Assembly: GCA_001515185.1 (NCBI GenBank)
Contig: LQHI01000044.1
Location: 1 to 5,740 of the forward strand
DNA: 5,740 nucleotides
Direction of reading: 5' to 3'
Origin: Hadesarchaea archaeon DG-33
GTDB lineage: Archaea > Hadarchaeota > Hadarchaeia > Hadarchaeales > Hadarchaeaceae
Within the stretch, counting starts at the first letter, position 1; every line of letters starts with the position of its first letter. Shown here one piece after another: positions 1-4,909 of this stretch. A model generated the notes under the pieces. That model was not told the DNA's origin, ran no database searches, and saw only the letters and a program-made list of their open reading frames with translations. Both the position numbers and the translations under genes were made by a program.

Positions 1-398
1 GCCCCGAAAATCTGCCTGAGCTCCGCCTTGGTGGGAACCCGCTCGCGCTCGAGTGTGGGCGTGTCGTGGAGTCCTCTGATCTTTATCCCCAGCTTGACCT
101 CCCGGTTGTTGTGGGCCAGCCAGGACTTCAGTGCCTTTAGCACCGAGCCCACGTAGCTACCCGCGTGTCCCTGGTCCTCCTCGCTCGTGACGAAATCCAT
201 CAGCATACTCTTGAGCTTCCGTTCGCTCAGTTTGGCCAGCTCCCCCGGGTTTAGCCCGTGCCCCCCGCAAAAGTTGCCCAAACGCCTGAGGTAGACCGTC
301 GCCGTTACCACCGACCCCCTAGCGGTGTTCCTGTACCACCGCTTGACTTCGGTGTCTCCCAGCAACCGCTCGGCGTAGGTTTCTCTCTGCATAGCCAT
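1..398 (-). CDS. Tyrosine recombinase (integrase), N-terminal part, runs off left edge
   Basis: About 132 codons are open from an ATG at 398 to the window edge, with no stop. The product reads as the N-terminal core-binding (SAM-like) domain of an archaeal phage-type integrase: a helical start with VKRWYRNTARGS, then TATVYLRRLGNF, a GSYVGSVLKALKSWL helix, and ERVPTKAELRQIF, which is the usual linker into the catalytic domain. The catalytic Arg-His-Arg-Tyr residues would lie outside the window, so activity cannot be judged. Such enzymes carry out site-specific recombination between attachment sites. AAGGA at 406-410 sits seven bases before this ATG and favours it over the ATG at 392. A TATA-like box (422-429) would instead place the RNA start almost on the ATG, so leaderless translation is also possible. 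The gene points away from the 3' end of the tRNA-Val gene, the typical arrangement of an integrated element. Family assignment is from memory of conserved patterns. Confidence 0.85.
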   Translation of the reverse strand, partial: MAMQRETYAERLLGDTEVKRWYRNTARGSVVTATVYLRRLGNFCGGHGLNPGELAKLSERKLKSMLMDFVTSEEDQGHAGSYVGSVLKALKSWLAHNNREVKLGIKIRGLHDTPTLERERVPTKAELRQIFG

Positions 399-421
399 CG
401 TTATATCCTTACGATCTCTTC

Positions 422-429
422 ATTTATAT
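422..429 (-). promoter_or_regulatory. Putative TATA box of the integrase gene
   Basis: On the minus strand this reads ATATAAAT, and its centre is about 27 bases upstream of the integrase ATG. That spacing predicts a leaderless or nearly leaderless mRNA. The box lies between the tRNA T-run terminator and the integrase, so the integrase can be transcribed on its own. Confidence 0.5.
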
Positions 430-442
430 GGGTTCCGACCCC

Positions 443-447
443 AAAAA
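443..447 (-). terminator. T-run terminator directly after the tRNA
   Basis: Five T residues (minus strand) follow the encoded CCA of the tRNA immediately. Short T-runs are the normal intrinsic termination signal of archaeal RNA polymerase. No hairpin is needed or seen. Confidence 0.5.
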
Positions 448-450
448 TGG

Positions 451-485
451 TGGGCCCGCGGGGATTCGAACCCCGGTAACCACCG
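451..485 (-). other. Candidate attachment (att) site in the tRNA 3' half
   Basis: Archaeal integrases commonly recombine within the anticodon or T arm of a tRNA gene and restore its 3' end. Here an integrase gene lies just beyond the tRNA 3' end and points away from it, so the 3' exon (485-451) is the natural candidate. No second copy of this segment is present in the window; the other end of the element would lie off the left edge. This call is inferred from context only. Confidence 0.35.
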
Positions 486-498
486 AACCCAGTCACCT
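486..498 (-). other. 13-base tRNA intron with bulge-helix-bulge splice motif
   Basis: On the minus strand the precursor can fold as follows. The anticodon stem is CCACC (509-505) with GGTGG (484-480). The central four-pair helix is CTCA (504-501) with TGGG (491-488). The three-base bulges are CAA (500-498) and TTC (487-485). A GTGA tetraloop closed by one G-C pair caps the structure. Archaeal tRNA-splicing endonuclease cuts such bulges after the second base, which removes exactly 498-486 and joins position 37 to 38. The fit is complete, including a GNRA-type cap. Thirteen bases is close to the lower limit known for archaeal tRNA introns. The intron also carries GGTG, a copy of the 3' strand of the anticodon stem, which allows a competing fold. 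Confidence 0.85.
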
Positions 499-555
499 TG
501 TGAGGGTGGCGTCTTAACCACTGGACCACGGGCCCGAGTAAAATTTGACGGCTCG

Positions 556-563
556 ATATTAAA
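556..563 (-). promoter_or_regulatory. Putative TATA box of the tRNA-Val gene
   Basis: TTTAATAT on the minus strand is centred about 25 bases upstream of the first tRNA base (535). That is the normal archaeal distance if transcription starts at or very near the mature 5' end. Confidence 0.55.
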
Positions 564-591
564 CTTTTAGAATTGAACTTTTGGAGCACAG

Positions 592-795
592 CTAGACTAT
601 ACCCAAATCGGCCAGTAAACGCTTCGCTCGCTCCTCGCCCAAGAGCTTTACGAGTTCCCGCTCGGATTTCTCATCCCATCTTCGGAGGATCTCCTCTACC
701 CGCTCCACTTGCCCGGGGGCCAAATCTCTGGCTGCCTTTTCGAGCATGTGCTTTCGTCCCTTGAGCACATCCTCGGGTTTGAAAACTGCACCCAA
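592..795 (-). CDS. Small charged protein of unknown function (67 aa)
   Basis: I do not recognise this family. The reading frame begins at TTG (795-793) and ends at TAG (594-592). The product is rich in Lys, Arg and Glu and probably all helical, with the series LKGRKHMLEKAARDL, QVERVEEILRRW and ERELVKLLGEERAKRLLADLG. It has no Cys, no membrane segment and no signal peptide, so it is likely a soluble cytosolic protein. Regular charged/hydrophobic periodicity and a strong G/C bias at codon third positions support real coding. Only TTG gives the full frame; GGGGAG lies three bases before it, rather close for a ribosome binding site. A TATA-like box at 830-837 would give a leader of about 12 bases holding that site. 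The next in-frame ATG (residue 17, at about 747) is an alternative start. The gene lies upstream of the tRNA and probably outside the integrated element. Confidence 0.6.
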   Translation of the reverse strand: MGAVFKPEDVLKGRKHMLEKAARDLAPGQVERVEEILRRWDEKSERELVKLLGEERAKRLLADLGIV

Positions 796-829
796 CTTCT
801 CCCCACTTTTAATTTTGGCTCAGAACCCC

Positions 830-837
830 TTTAATTT
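830..837 (-). promoter_or_regulatory. Putative TATA box of the 67-aa gene, flanked by a 6-bp inverted repeat
   Basis: AAATTAAA on the minus strand is centred about 38 bases upstream of the TTG start, predicting an RNA start near 807 and a short leader that contains GGGGAG. It sits between the arms GGCTCA (817-822) and TGAGCC (840-845), which could be an operator. Both calls rest on pattern and spacing only. Confidence 0.35.
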
Positions 838-930
838 GATGAGCCGGATGGATTGGACAAACATCAAGTAGGCTAAACCTAAGCCCATGCATCTCAAAGA
901 ACGATTTGTATATGTTACTTTCATGAAACA

Positions 931-940
931 AAATTTAAAT
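931..940 (+). promoter_or_regulatory. Putative BRE/TATA promoter of the methyltransferase-like gene
   Basis: GAAACAAA followed by ATTTAAAT resembles an archaeal BRE plus TATA box. Its centre is about 36 bases upstream of the ATG at 973, predicting a leader of roughly 10-13 bases that includes AGGGGT (964-969), a weak ribosome binding site. A nearly identical motif occurs at 4506-4525. Confidence 0.55.
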
Positions 941-972
941 GCGTCTGATTAACAACAAGAGCAAGGGGTCAG

Positions 973-1935
973 ATGATTAGAAGGGATTCAAAGCTCCTCA
1001 TTTTAATCCTTTTGGCGGTTGTGTTCACCCTAGCTTTGACTTTTGCTACTTTGGAGATTCCCTATGTAATTAACAACGTACTAAGGGCTCATTTTCCAGA
1101 TATTATTCAATGGGCAGAACCTGCGCGTGCAGAGGAGTTTCTGAGAAATGTAAGGCCAATAGGCTATGCTTGCCTTGGGGTTGTTCTATCCTTGATAGTT
1201 GTGGGGTTCATAAAAGGGAAAAGGGGTCTGTCCTCCATGGGGTCAATTGCCTTTTTCATACCAACCTTCGGTTACTTTGCCGCATCAATGTTCTTTCTCG
1301 CTGGCGCTGGTGTACTGAGGGCCCTATGGATGCCTTTTTTGGATTCTTCCATAGACCTCTTGAAGCTGGGAGATGTCGTCTACCTTCCGTATATGATCAT
1401 AGCGTACCCGTTTAGACTAATAGGAGTAGATATCGGAGTGTCCATATCAAATTTGGCTATAGGGTTAGGTATTTTTGTTTTCATTTTGGGCACAATTACT
1501 TGGTTCTACGGGAAATTCGAAAAAAGAAAAATATTTGATTTCTGGATCTACAAGTATTCAAGGCATCCTCAGTACTTAGGCTTCCTCATATGGAGTTACG
1601 GAGTCATGTTGCTTGCATCCCTTTCCCCAGTACCTTTTGGAGGCATAAATCCGGGAGCGAGCTTTCCATGGTTGATTACATCCCTAGCAGTAATTTGTGT
1701 TGCATTGAGAGAGGAAATTAAAATGGTTAAATTATATGGTAAAAGTTATTCAAGGTATCGAGCGAGTTCTCCTTTCATGCTGCCTCTCCCCAAGTTTATT
1801 TCCTCAGCGATTACGGCCCCTATCAGAATTCTATTCAAGAGTAACTTGCCGAAGAACGGAAAGGAAATCGTCTCGACATTTGCAGTTTACATTATAATAC
1901 TCATATTGTTATCGCTGCCATTTTTACTGCTGTAA
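973..1935 (+). CDS. Isoprenylcysteine/phospholipid methyltransferase-like membrane protein
   Basis: The 320-residue protein has about eight predicted membrane segments (near residues 8-28, 63-80, 91-113, 137-152, 158-179, 201-217, 231-245 and 298-320). The C-terminal part carries the signature of the ICMT/PEMT superfamily of SAM-dependent integral-membrane methyltransferases: SRHPQYLG at 196-203, then EE at 247-248 and LYGKSYSRY at 254-262, ending in PFMLP. Those motifs bind SAM and form the active site in known family members. The substrate (a prenyl-cysteine carboxylate, a lipid amine or something else) cannot be told. It is longer than a minimal ICMT of roughly 190-200 residues: the first 150 residues or so, with three or four membrane segments and a hydrophilic stretch at 38-60, are extra and unrecognised. 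It stands alone on the plus strand with its own promoter. Sampled lines give about 38-48% G+C, against 58-65% for much of the rest, which hints at transfer. Confidence 0.8.
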   Translation: MIRRDSKLLILILLAVVFTLALTFATLEIPYVINNVLRAHFPDIIQWAEPARAEEFLRNVRPIGYACLGVVLSLIVVGFIKGKRGLSSMGSIAFFIPTFGYFAASMFFLAGAGVLRALWMPFLDSSIDLLKLGDVVYLPYMIIAYPFRLIGVDIGVSISNLAIGLGIFVFILGTITWFYGKFEKRKIFDFWIYKYSRHPQYLGFLIWSYGVMLLASLSPVPFGGINPGASFPWLITSLAVICVALREEIKMVKLYGKSYSRYRASSPFMLPLPKFISSAITAPIRILFKSNLPKNGKEIVSTFAVYIIILILLSLPFLLL

Positions 1936-2030
1936 GAACCTGCGGGTAACTTTAATAAGCTACATCAGCTCAAAAACGACGGCCAACCCCAATTTTATTT
2001 AATTTAACTTACATTTCCTTCTTACAGCAG
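1927..2030. repeat. 12-bp perfect inverted repeat in the convergent intergenic region
   Basis: CTGCTGTAAGAA (1927-1938) is the exact reverse complement of TTCTTACAGCAG (2019-2030), with 80 bases between. The left arm covers the last codons and stop of the methyltransferase-like gene. The right arm lies 30 bases from the permease stop. It could form a long-range stem at the 3' ends of both convergent transcripts. No flanking target duplication is visible, so it does not look like an intact mobile element. Confidence 0.7.
1991..2022 (+). terminator. Possible T-rich terminator of the methyltransferase-like gene
   Basis: The plus strand downstream of the stop becomes T rich (AATTTTATTTAATTTAAC and on to TTTCCTTCTT) without a strong local hairpin, the usual look of an archaeal 3' end. 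The evidence is composition alone. Confidence 0.35.
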
Positions 2031-2059
2031 GCCGAAACCTTTCCTGTTCCATTTTTTCA

Positions 2060-3610
2060 TTATTCGATTCTGCCCAGATTTCTTTTTCCGAGGTAGAGGA
2101 ACACGATCCCCAGTAACCAAATCAGCGGAATATACAACAATGGGAGATCAAAAACGATCATAGAAACCATCAACAATCCGGCTGAAACCATCGTAAGTAT
2201 CATCGCGTTTACCATCAATTCTGCTGGCTTCTCAGAGAAGACTGGCATCAAGAGGAAGAGGCCGAGGGCGAAAGCCACGTACGCTGCAACGATCAGCACC
2301 AATAATCCGGTGTAAGTCAACAAAGAAATAAATGTAATTTGAGGAACTAAGATCAACGAAATAGTTGCGTACACTGCAACAATCGGTATCACCACTAGCC
2401 AACCTTGCAGTAGCCTACCCTTGACAAGCCTCCCCTCACCCGAAGGTGCTTTCCTGTATATGAAGAGATTTTCCTTCCCTCGGACCGTCACTTCGCCGAC
2501 CACGAACGCTGCAAGTATCGGAAACAAAAAAATTCCCATTATCATGGCCCCTATGGGTCCCTCATAATCGCCGAAGAATATCCCCACCAAAACAAGTAGA
2601 CCTACGACATAGGCAATCTTGGAAAGGTTCTCAAACCTTCGACCATAGTCCTTAAAGATAGATACTAGAAGAGTGCCGAACAATCTGCCTCCACCCAGAT
2701 ATTTTACGGTTTGATAGAAGGCACCGTCCGGTTTAGCCCTTGAAGCTGTGAAGGTGGTGAAGTCAAGGCTGTAGGCGCGATCAGCCGCTTTTGCGCCCAG
2801 CCACAGTGCCGCTACGAAGAAGATAATAAGACCCCCGAATCGGGTCAGCGTCTCGAACCAGACGGCGGCGATGTTGCCTGGGTTGGACGCGAAGCCGACG
2901 AAAACTTCTGCACCCCAAGAACTAGGTAACAGCCCGAGAGTGGCTTTGACAATCCCGCCCGTTCGGGGATCAACAAGTGCTTCGAGCAAGCCTCCACCGA
3001 TAATTGCATACATAACTGCAATCGCGGGTAGAGCGATGATTAATGAAAGGGCTTTTCCAATATCCTTTCCGCGGGCGGTCTTTCCAAGCTTTGTTCTCAG
3101 GATGGCAGCGATCACGGTACCGATCCAGAGGGCGGAAAGAAACGTGACGATGAAAGTCATGATGATTATCGCTATCTGAACTATACCCAGCCCTAGAGGA
3201 CTCAGAAAAGCTGTGAAAAAACCAGCGATTACCGCGATGAAGATGGCGTAGAAAGGCGTTGCTCCCAGAAACTTGCCCAAGAGAACGTCACTCGGCTTTA
3301 TGGGGGCTGCGCGAAGGATCTCCAGCTGCCCAGTTCGCATTTCCCTTAATGCCAAGCTGATTGGAAATAACATTAAGAAGAAAAAGAACACGAACAGTAT
3401 AACCTGCACCAAGGGGACGGCAGCTTGGGATAGGATGAGAGCGAGGAAATCGCCGATGAACGGGCTAACGAATGCTGGCGCAATAAACACCACAAAAACC
3501 GCTAGCAGCCCTATTACCAGAAAGGGAAAATAGGGCCTTATTGTCCGTATACTGCTCGTGATAGTGCGATATTCATTCCTTGCAATCACAAGCCACTTAG
3601 GCACTGGCAC
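2060..3610 (-). CDS. ABC-2 type transporter permease, double length (516 aa)
   Basis: This is the membrane component of an ABC exporter-type transporter, partner of the ATPase encoded just upstream. The protein has about 12 predicted membrane segments in two halves. The first half (segments near 28-48, 64-86, 118-137, 143-171, 187-208 and 258-275) carries the ABC-2 coupling pattern after segment two, LEILRAAPIKPSDVLLGKF at 96-114. A soluble stretch at about 276-330 leads to the second half (333-347, 352-372, 404-424, 428-455, 466-507), which has a similar basic loop at 377-402. Usual ABC-2 permeases have about six segments, so this is probably a fused pair that needs no second permease. Translation starts at GTG (3610-3608), with GGAGGG nine bases before it, overlapping the ATPase end by 14 bases, which suggests translational coupling. 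The substrate is unknown; lipid, peptide, drug or ion export are all possible. Confidence 0.85.
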   Translation of the reverse strand: MPVPKWLVIARNEYRTITSSIRTIRPYFPFLVIGLLAVFVVFIAPAFVSPFIGDFLALILSQAAVPLVQVILFVFFFFLMLFPISLALREMRTGQLEILRAAPIKPSDVLLGKFLGATPFYAIFIAVIAGFFTAFLSPLGLGIVQIAIIIMTFIVTFLSALWIGTVIAAILRTKLGKTARGKDIGKALSLIIALPAIAVMYAIIGGGLLEALVDPRTGGIVKATLGLLPSSWGAEVFVGFASNPGNIAAVWFETLTRFGGLIIFFVAALWLGAKAADRAYSLDFTTFTASRAKPDGAFYQTVKYLGGGRLFGTLLVSIFKDYGRRFENLSKIAYVVGLLVLVGIFFGDYEGPIGAMIMGIFLFPILAAFVVGEVTVRGKENLFIYRKAPSGEGRLVKGRLLQGWLVVIPIVAVYATISLILVPQITFISLLTYTGLLVLIVAAYVAFALGLFLLMPVFSEKPAELMVNAMILTMVSAGLLMVSMIVFDLPLLYIPLIWLLGIVFLYLGKRNLGRIE

Positions 3611-4376
3611 CTCTCTGCTCCCTCCACGCCAAGAGTTCCTTATCCTCCACTCCTCCGGTTATTGCAATGAACGCCTCTTCTAATGTCTTCGTTTCCGTCT
3701 GAGCGATGATTTCATCTACGGTACCTAATGCGATGAGCTTGCCTTGGTTGATGATGCCAATTCGGCCACACAGTTCCTCCACGATTGGTAAAATGTGGCT
3801 GCAAATGAAGATCGTTTTCCCTGCCCTGTCCGCTAACCTCTTTATCAAATCCTTCACCATGAGAGCGGCACGGGGGTCCAGCATTGAGGTGGGTTCGTCA
3901 AAAAACAGAATGGGCGGGTCGTGAATCAGAGCCGCTGCGATCAAGACCTTCTGTTTCATGCCTCGGCTGTAACCTTCAAGCAAGTAGTCACGTCTATTAT
4001 AAAGCCCAAATAGCTTCAGCAAATCATCTATCCTTTCAGGCAGAATATTACCAGGAACATCGTAAAGGGCCCCCATTAACTCCAGAAACTCGTAGGCGCT
4101 GAGCTTATCATACAACCCAGGCGACTCGGCAAGCAAGCCTGTGACCCGCTTCACCTCCATTTCCTCTTTAAGAATGTCATGCCCGTTCAGGGTGGCTGTG
4201 CCGCTGGTCGGCTTTATGATGCAGTTCAGCAAGCGAACGGTTGTCGTCTTACCTGCCCCGTTTGGGCCGAGGAGACCAAAGGTTTCTCCCTCATGGACTT
4301 CGAGGTCTAACTCATCTACCGCCTTGATCTTGCCACCCTTGCCATAATACTTAGACAACTTATCTGTACGTATCAA
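3597..4376 (-). CDS. ABC transporter ATP-binding protein (ABC-2/NatA type)
   Basis: A 259-residue cytosolic ATPase that powers the permease encoded downstream. All the nucleotide-binding motifs are present: Walker A GPNGAGKTT at 37-45, a Q-loop region LLAESPGLYDKLS at 81-93, signature YSRGMKQK at 136-143, Walker B ILFFDEP at 156-162 with catalytic Glu161, D-loop SMLDP at 164-168, and H-switch His194 in ICSH. Glu in place of Gln in the Q-loop and a YSRGM signature are typical of the NatA-like subgroup that pairs with ABC-2 permeases. The frame opens at TTG (4376-4374); the family's N terminus (MI..DKLSKYYG) fits this start and no ATG lies nearby. Possible ribosome binding sites are GAGGT (4392-4396, far) and GAAGG (4379-4383, very close), so initiation is unusual. 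TAA at 3599-3597 lies inside the permease gene. Confidence 0.95.
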   Translation of the reverse strand: MIRTDKLSKYYGKGGKIKAVDELDLEVHEGETFGLLGPNGAGKTTTVRLLNCIIKPTSGTATLNGHDILKEEMEVKRVTGLLAESPGLYDKLSAYEFLELMGALYDVPGNILPERIDDLLKLFGLYNRRDYLLEGYSRGMKQKVLIAAALIHDPPILFFDEPTSMLDPRAALMVKDLIKRLADRAGKTIFICSHILPIVEELCGRIGIINQGKLIALGTVDEIIAQTETKTLEEAFIAITGGVEDKELLAWREQRGASA

Positions 4377-4417
4377 AACCTTCGTATCTATACCTCTTCT
4401 ACGGCTTTTTGAGCAAG

Positions 4418-4429
4418 TTTTATATATAA
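4418..4429 (-). promoter_or_regulatory. TATA box of the ABC transporter operon
   Basis: TTATATATAAAA on the minus strand is a near-ideal archaeal TATA box, centred about 47 bases before the TTG start. It predicts an RNA start near 4397 and a leader of about 20 bases. Confidence 0.7.
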
Positions 4430-4461
4430 TTGATGTGAATTTTCTGCGCTCAGTTTTCCAA

Positions 4462-4507
4462 ATTTAACTCTTCCAATCGCCTTTCGCTCCATTTTTTTGA
4501 GTTAAAT
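4462..4507. repeat. 9-bp inverted repeat upstream of the ABC operon
   Basis: ATTTAACTC (4462-4470) pairs exactly with GAGTTAAAT (4499-4507) across 28 bases that include a T7 run (4492-4498). It lies 33-78 bases upstream of the ABC TATA box, a position where an activator or repressor could bind. The arms are A+T rich, so chance is a real possibility. Confidence 0.5.
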
Positions 4508-4525
4508 GAAACAAAATTTATTTGC
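4506..4525 (+). repeat. Second copy of the promoter-like motif at 923-942
   Basis: ATGAAACAAAATTTA occurs at 923-937 and 4506-4520, and the next five bases differ at only two places, so 18 of 20 match. The first copy is the probable BRE/TATA of the methyltransferase-like gene. This copy also faces the plus strand, but no convincing gene follows it before the minus-strand operon end at 4672. It may drive an unannotated or antisense RNA, or be a chance A+T-rich match. Confidence 0.5.
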
Positions 4526-4637
4526 CCATCGCCGCTCATTAATTAAATGGTCTGAAATGAGGAAAATTTTTGCTCTAATCGCCATCACACAAATTCTAAA
4601 ATTATTAAAGTTTATCTCGGATGGTACTCTTGGAGTC

Positions 4638-4643
4638 AAAAAG
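4638..4643 (-). terminator. Possible T-run terminator of the dehydratase operon
   Basis: About 30 bases beyond the stop of the 78-residue gene, the minus strand reads CAACTTTTTGAC, a five-T run of the kind archaeal RNA polymerase uses to stop. No hairpin is evident. Confidence 0.35.
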
Positions 4644-4671
4644 TTGGGGAAATTAAAGCAACTGCCCAATT

Positions 4672-4908
4672 CTACCTTTCTAACTCCTTCAGAACTTTAT
4701 CAAGCCGCGCCAGCATCTCCCGCTTCAGCCCGATGAAGACTCCGCCGGGCTTGCCACTGACAAATGTTGCCTCGTTCGGCTTGATGATCTCGTTCAAGAT
4801 CGGCGCCTCGATGTCGATGTGAGGTATTTTGGAACGTGTGAGCGGGTCACGCTTGTGGATGTAAATTTTTGCCTTAATCTCAATTTTACTTTCAGCTGGT
4901 CCAGTCAT
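4672..4908 (-). CDS. Small protein of unknown function coupled to the dehydratase genes (78 aa)
   Basis: I do not recognise this family. The ATG at 4908-4906 is preceded by GAGGT eight bases upstream and lies one base after the stop of the small-subunit gene, so it is preferred over an in-frame TTG at 4923. TAG at 4674-4672 ends it. The protein looks like a compact alpha/beta fold: beta-rich IEIKAKIYIHKRD near the start, then IPHIDIEAPILNEIIKPNEATFV in the middle, a glycine turn SGKPGGVFIGL, and a charged C-terminal helix REMLARLDKVLKELER. It has no membrane segment, no signal peptide and no cysteine, so it should be cytosolic. Its place as the last gene of a tightly packed operon with both mevalonate-5-phosphate dehydratase subunits suggests a linked role, for instance an accessory or regulatory subunit, but nothing in its sequence proves this. 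Confidence 0.8.
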   Translation of the reverse strand: MTGPAESKIEIKAKIYIHKRDPLTRSKIPHIDIEAPILNEIIKPNEATFVSGKPGGVFIGLKREMLARLDKVLKELER

Positions 4909-4909
4909 T

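Larger units (their letters stand above)
448..535 (-). tRNA. tRNA-Val (anticodon CAC) with 13-base intron and encoded CCA
   Basis: The minus strand folds as a tRNA. The acceptor stem is GGGCCCG/CGGGCCC with seven pairs, the D arm starts GTCC with loop AGTGGTTA, the anticodon stem is CCACC/GGTGG, and the T arm is CGGGG-TTCGAAT-CCCCG. A73 is at 451 and CCA is encoded at 450-448. The anticodon CAC (502-500) decodes the valine codon GTG. Read without splicing, the molecule has a mismatch at 27-43 and 13 extra bases. Removing 498-486 restores a five-pair anticodon stem, a seven-base loop CTCACAC and a four-base variable region. The intron interrupts the gene between positions 37 and 38, the canonical archaeal site. 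The whole gene is 85 bases plus CCA, and the mature RNA 72 plus CCA. Its 3' end faces an integrase gene 50 bases away, so the 3' half is a likely attachment site. Confidence 0.96.

Noticed and set aside
448..535. Reading the tRNA as a class II (Leu/Ser) type with a long variable arm
   Set aside because: The anticodon is CAC (Val), the supposed long arm forms no stem, and the anticodon stem then has a mismatch. Removing the 13-base intron repairs all of this.
401..589. 62-codon minus-strand reading frame across the tRNA
   Set aside because: It lies on top of the tRNA gene and its terminator; the peptide simply reads through tRNA stems.
573..764. 63-codon plus-strand reading frame opposite the 67-aa gene
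   Set aside because: It is rich in Pro, Arg and Ala as expected from the complement of a G+C-rich charged gene, with no ribosome binding site.
836..900. C/D-box small RNA starting at the TGATGA near 838
   Set aside because: No D box (CTGA) follows within a suitable distance and no kink-turn partner motif is present.
1927..2030. Miniature transposable element (MITE)
   Set aside because: The arms form an inverted repeat but there is no target-site duplication outside them, and the left arm is part of a coding sequence.
4506..4736. 76-codon plus-strand reading frame (or 59 codons from the ATG at 4557)
   Set aside because: It would overlap the 3' end of the 78-aa gene on the other strand by about 65 bases, has no clear ribosome binding site, and its tail is the complement of that coding sequence. 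The start of the longer form lies inside the promoter-like motif.
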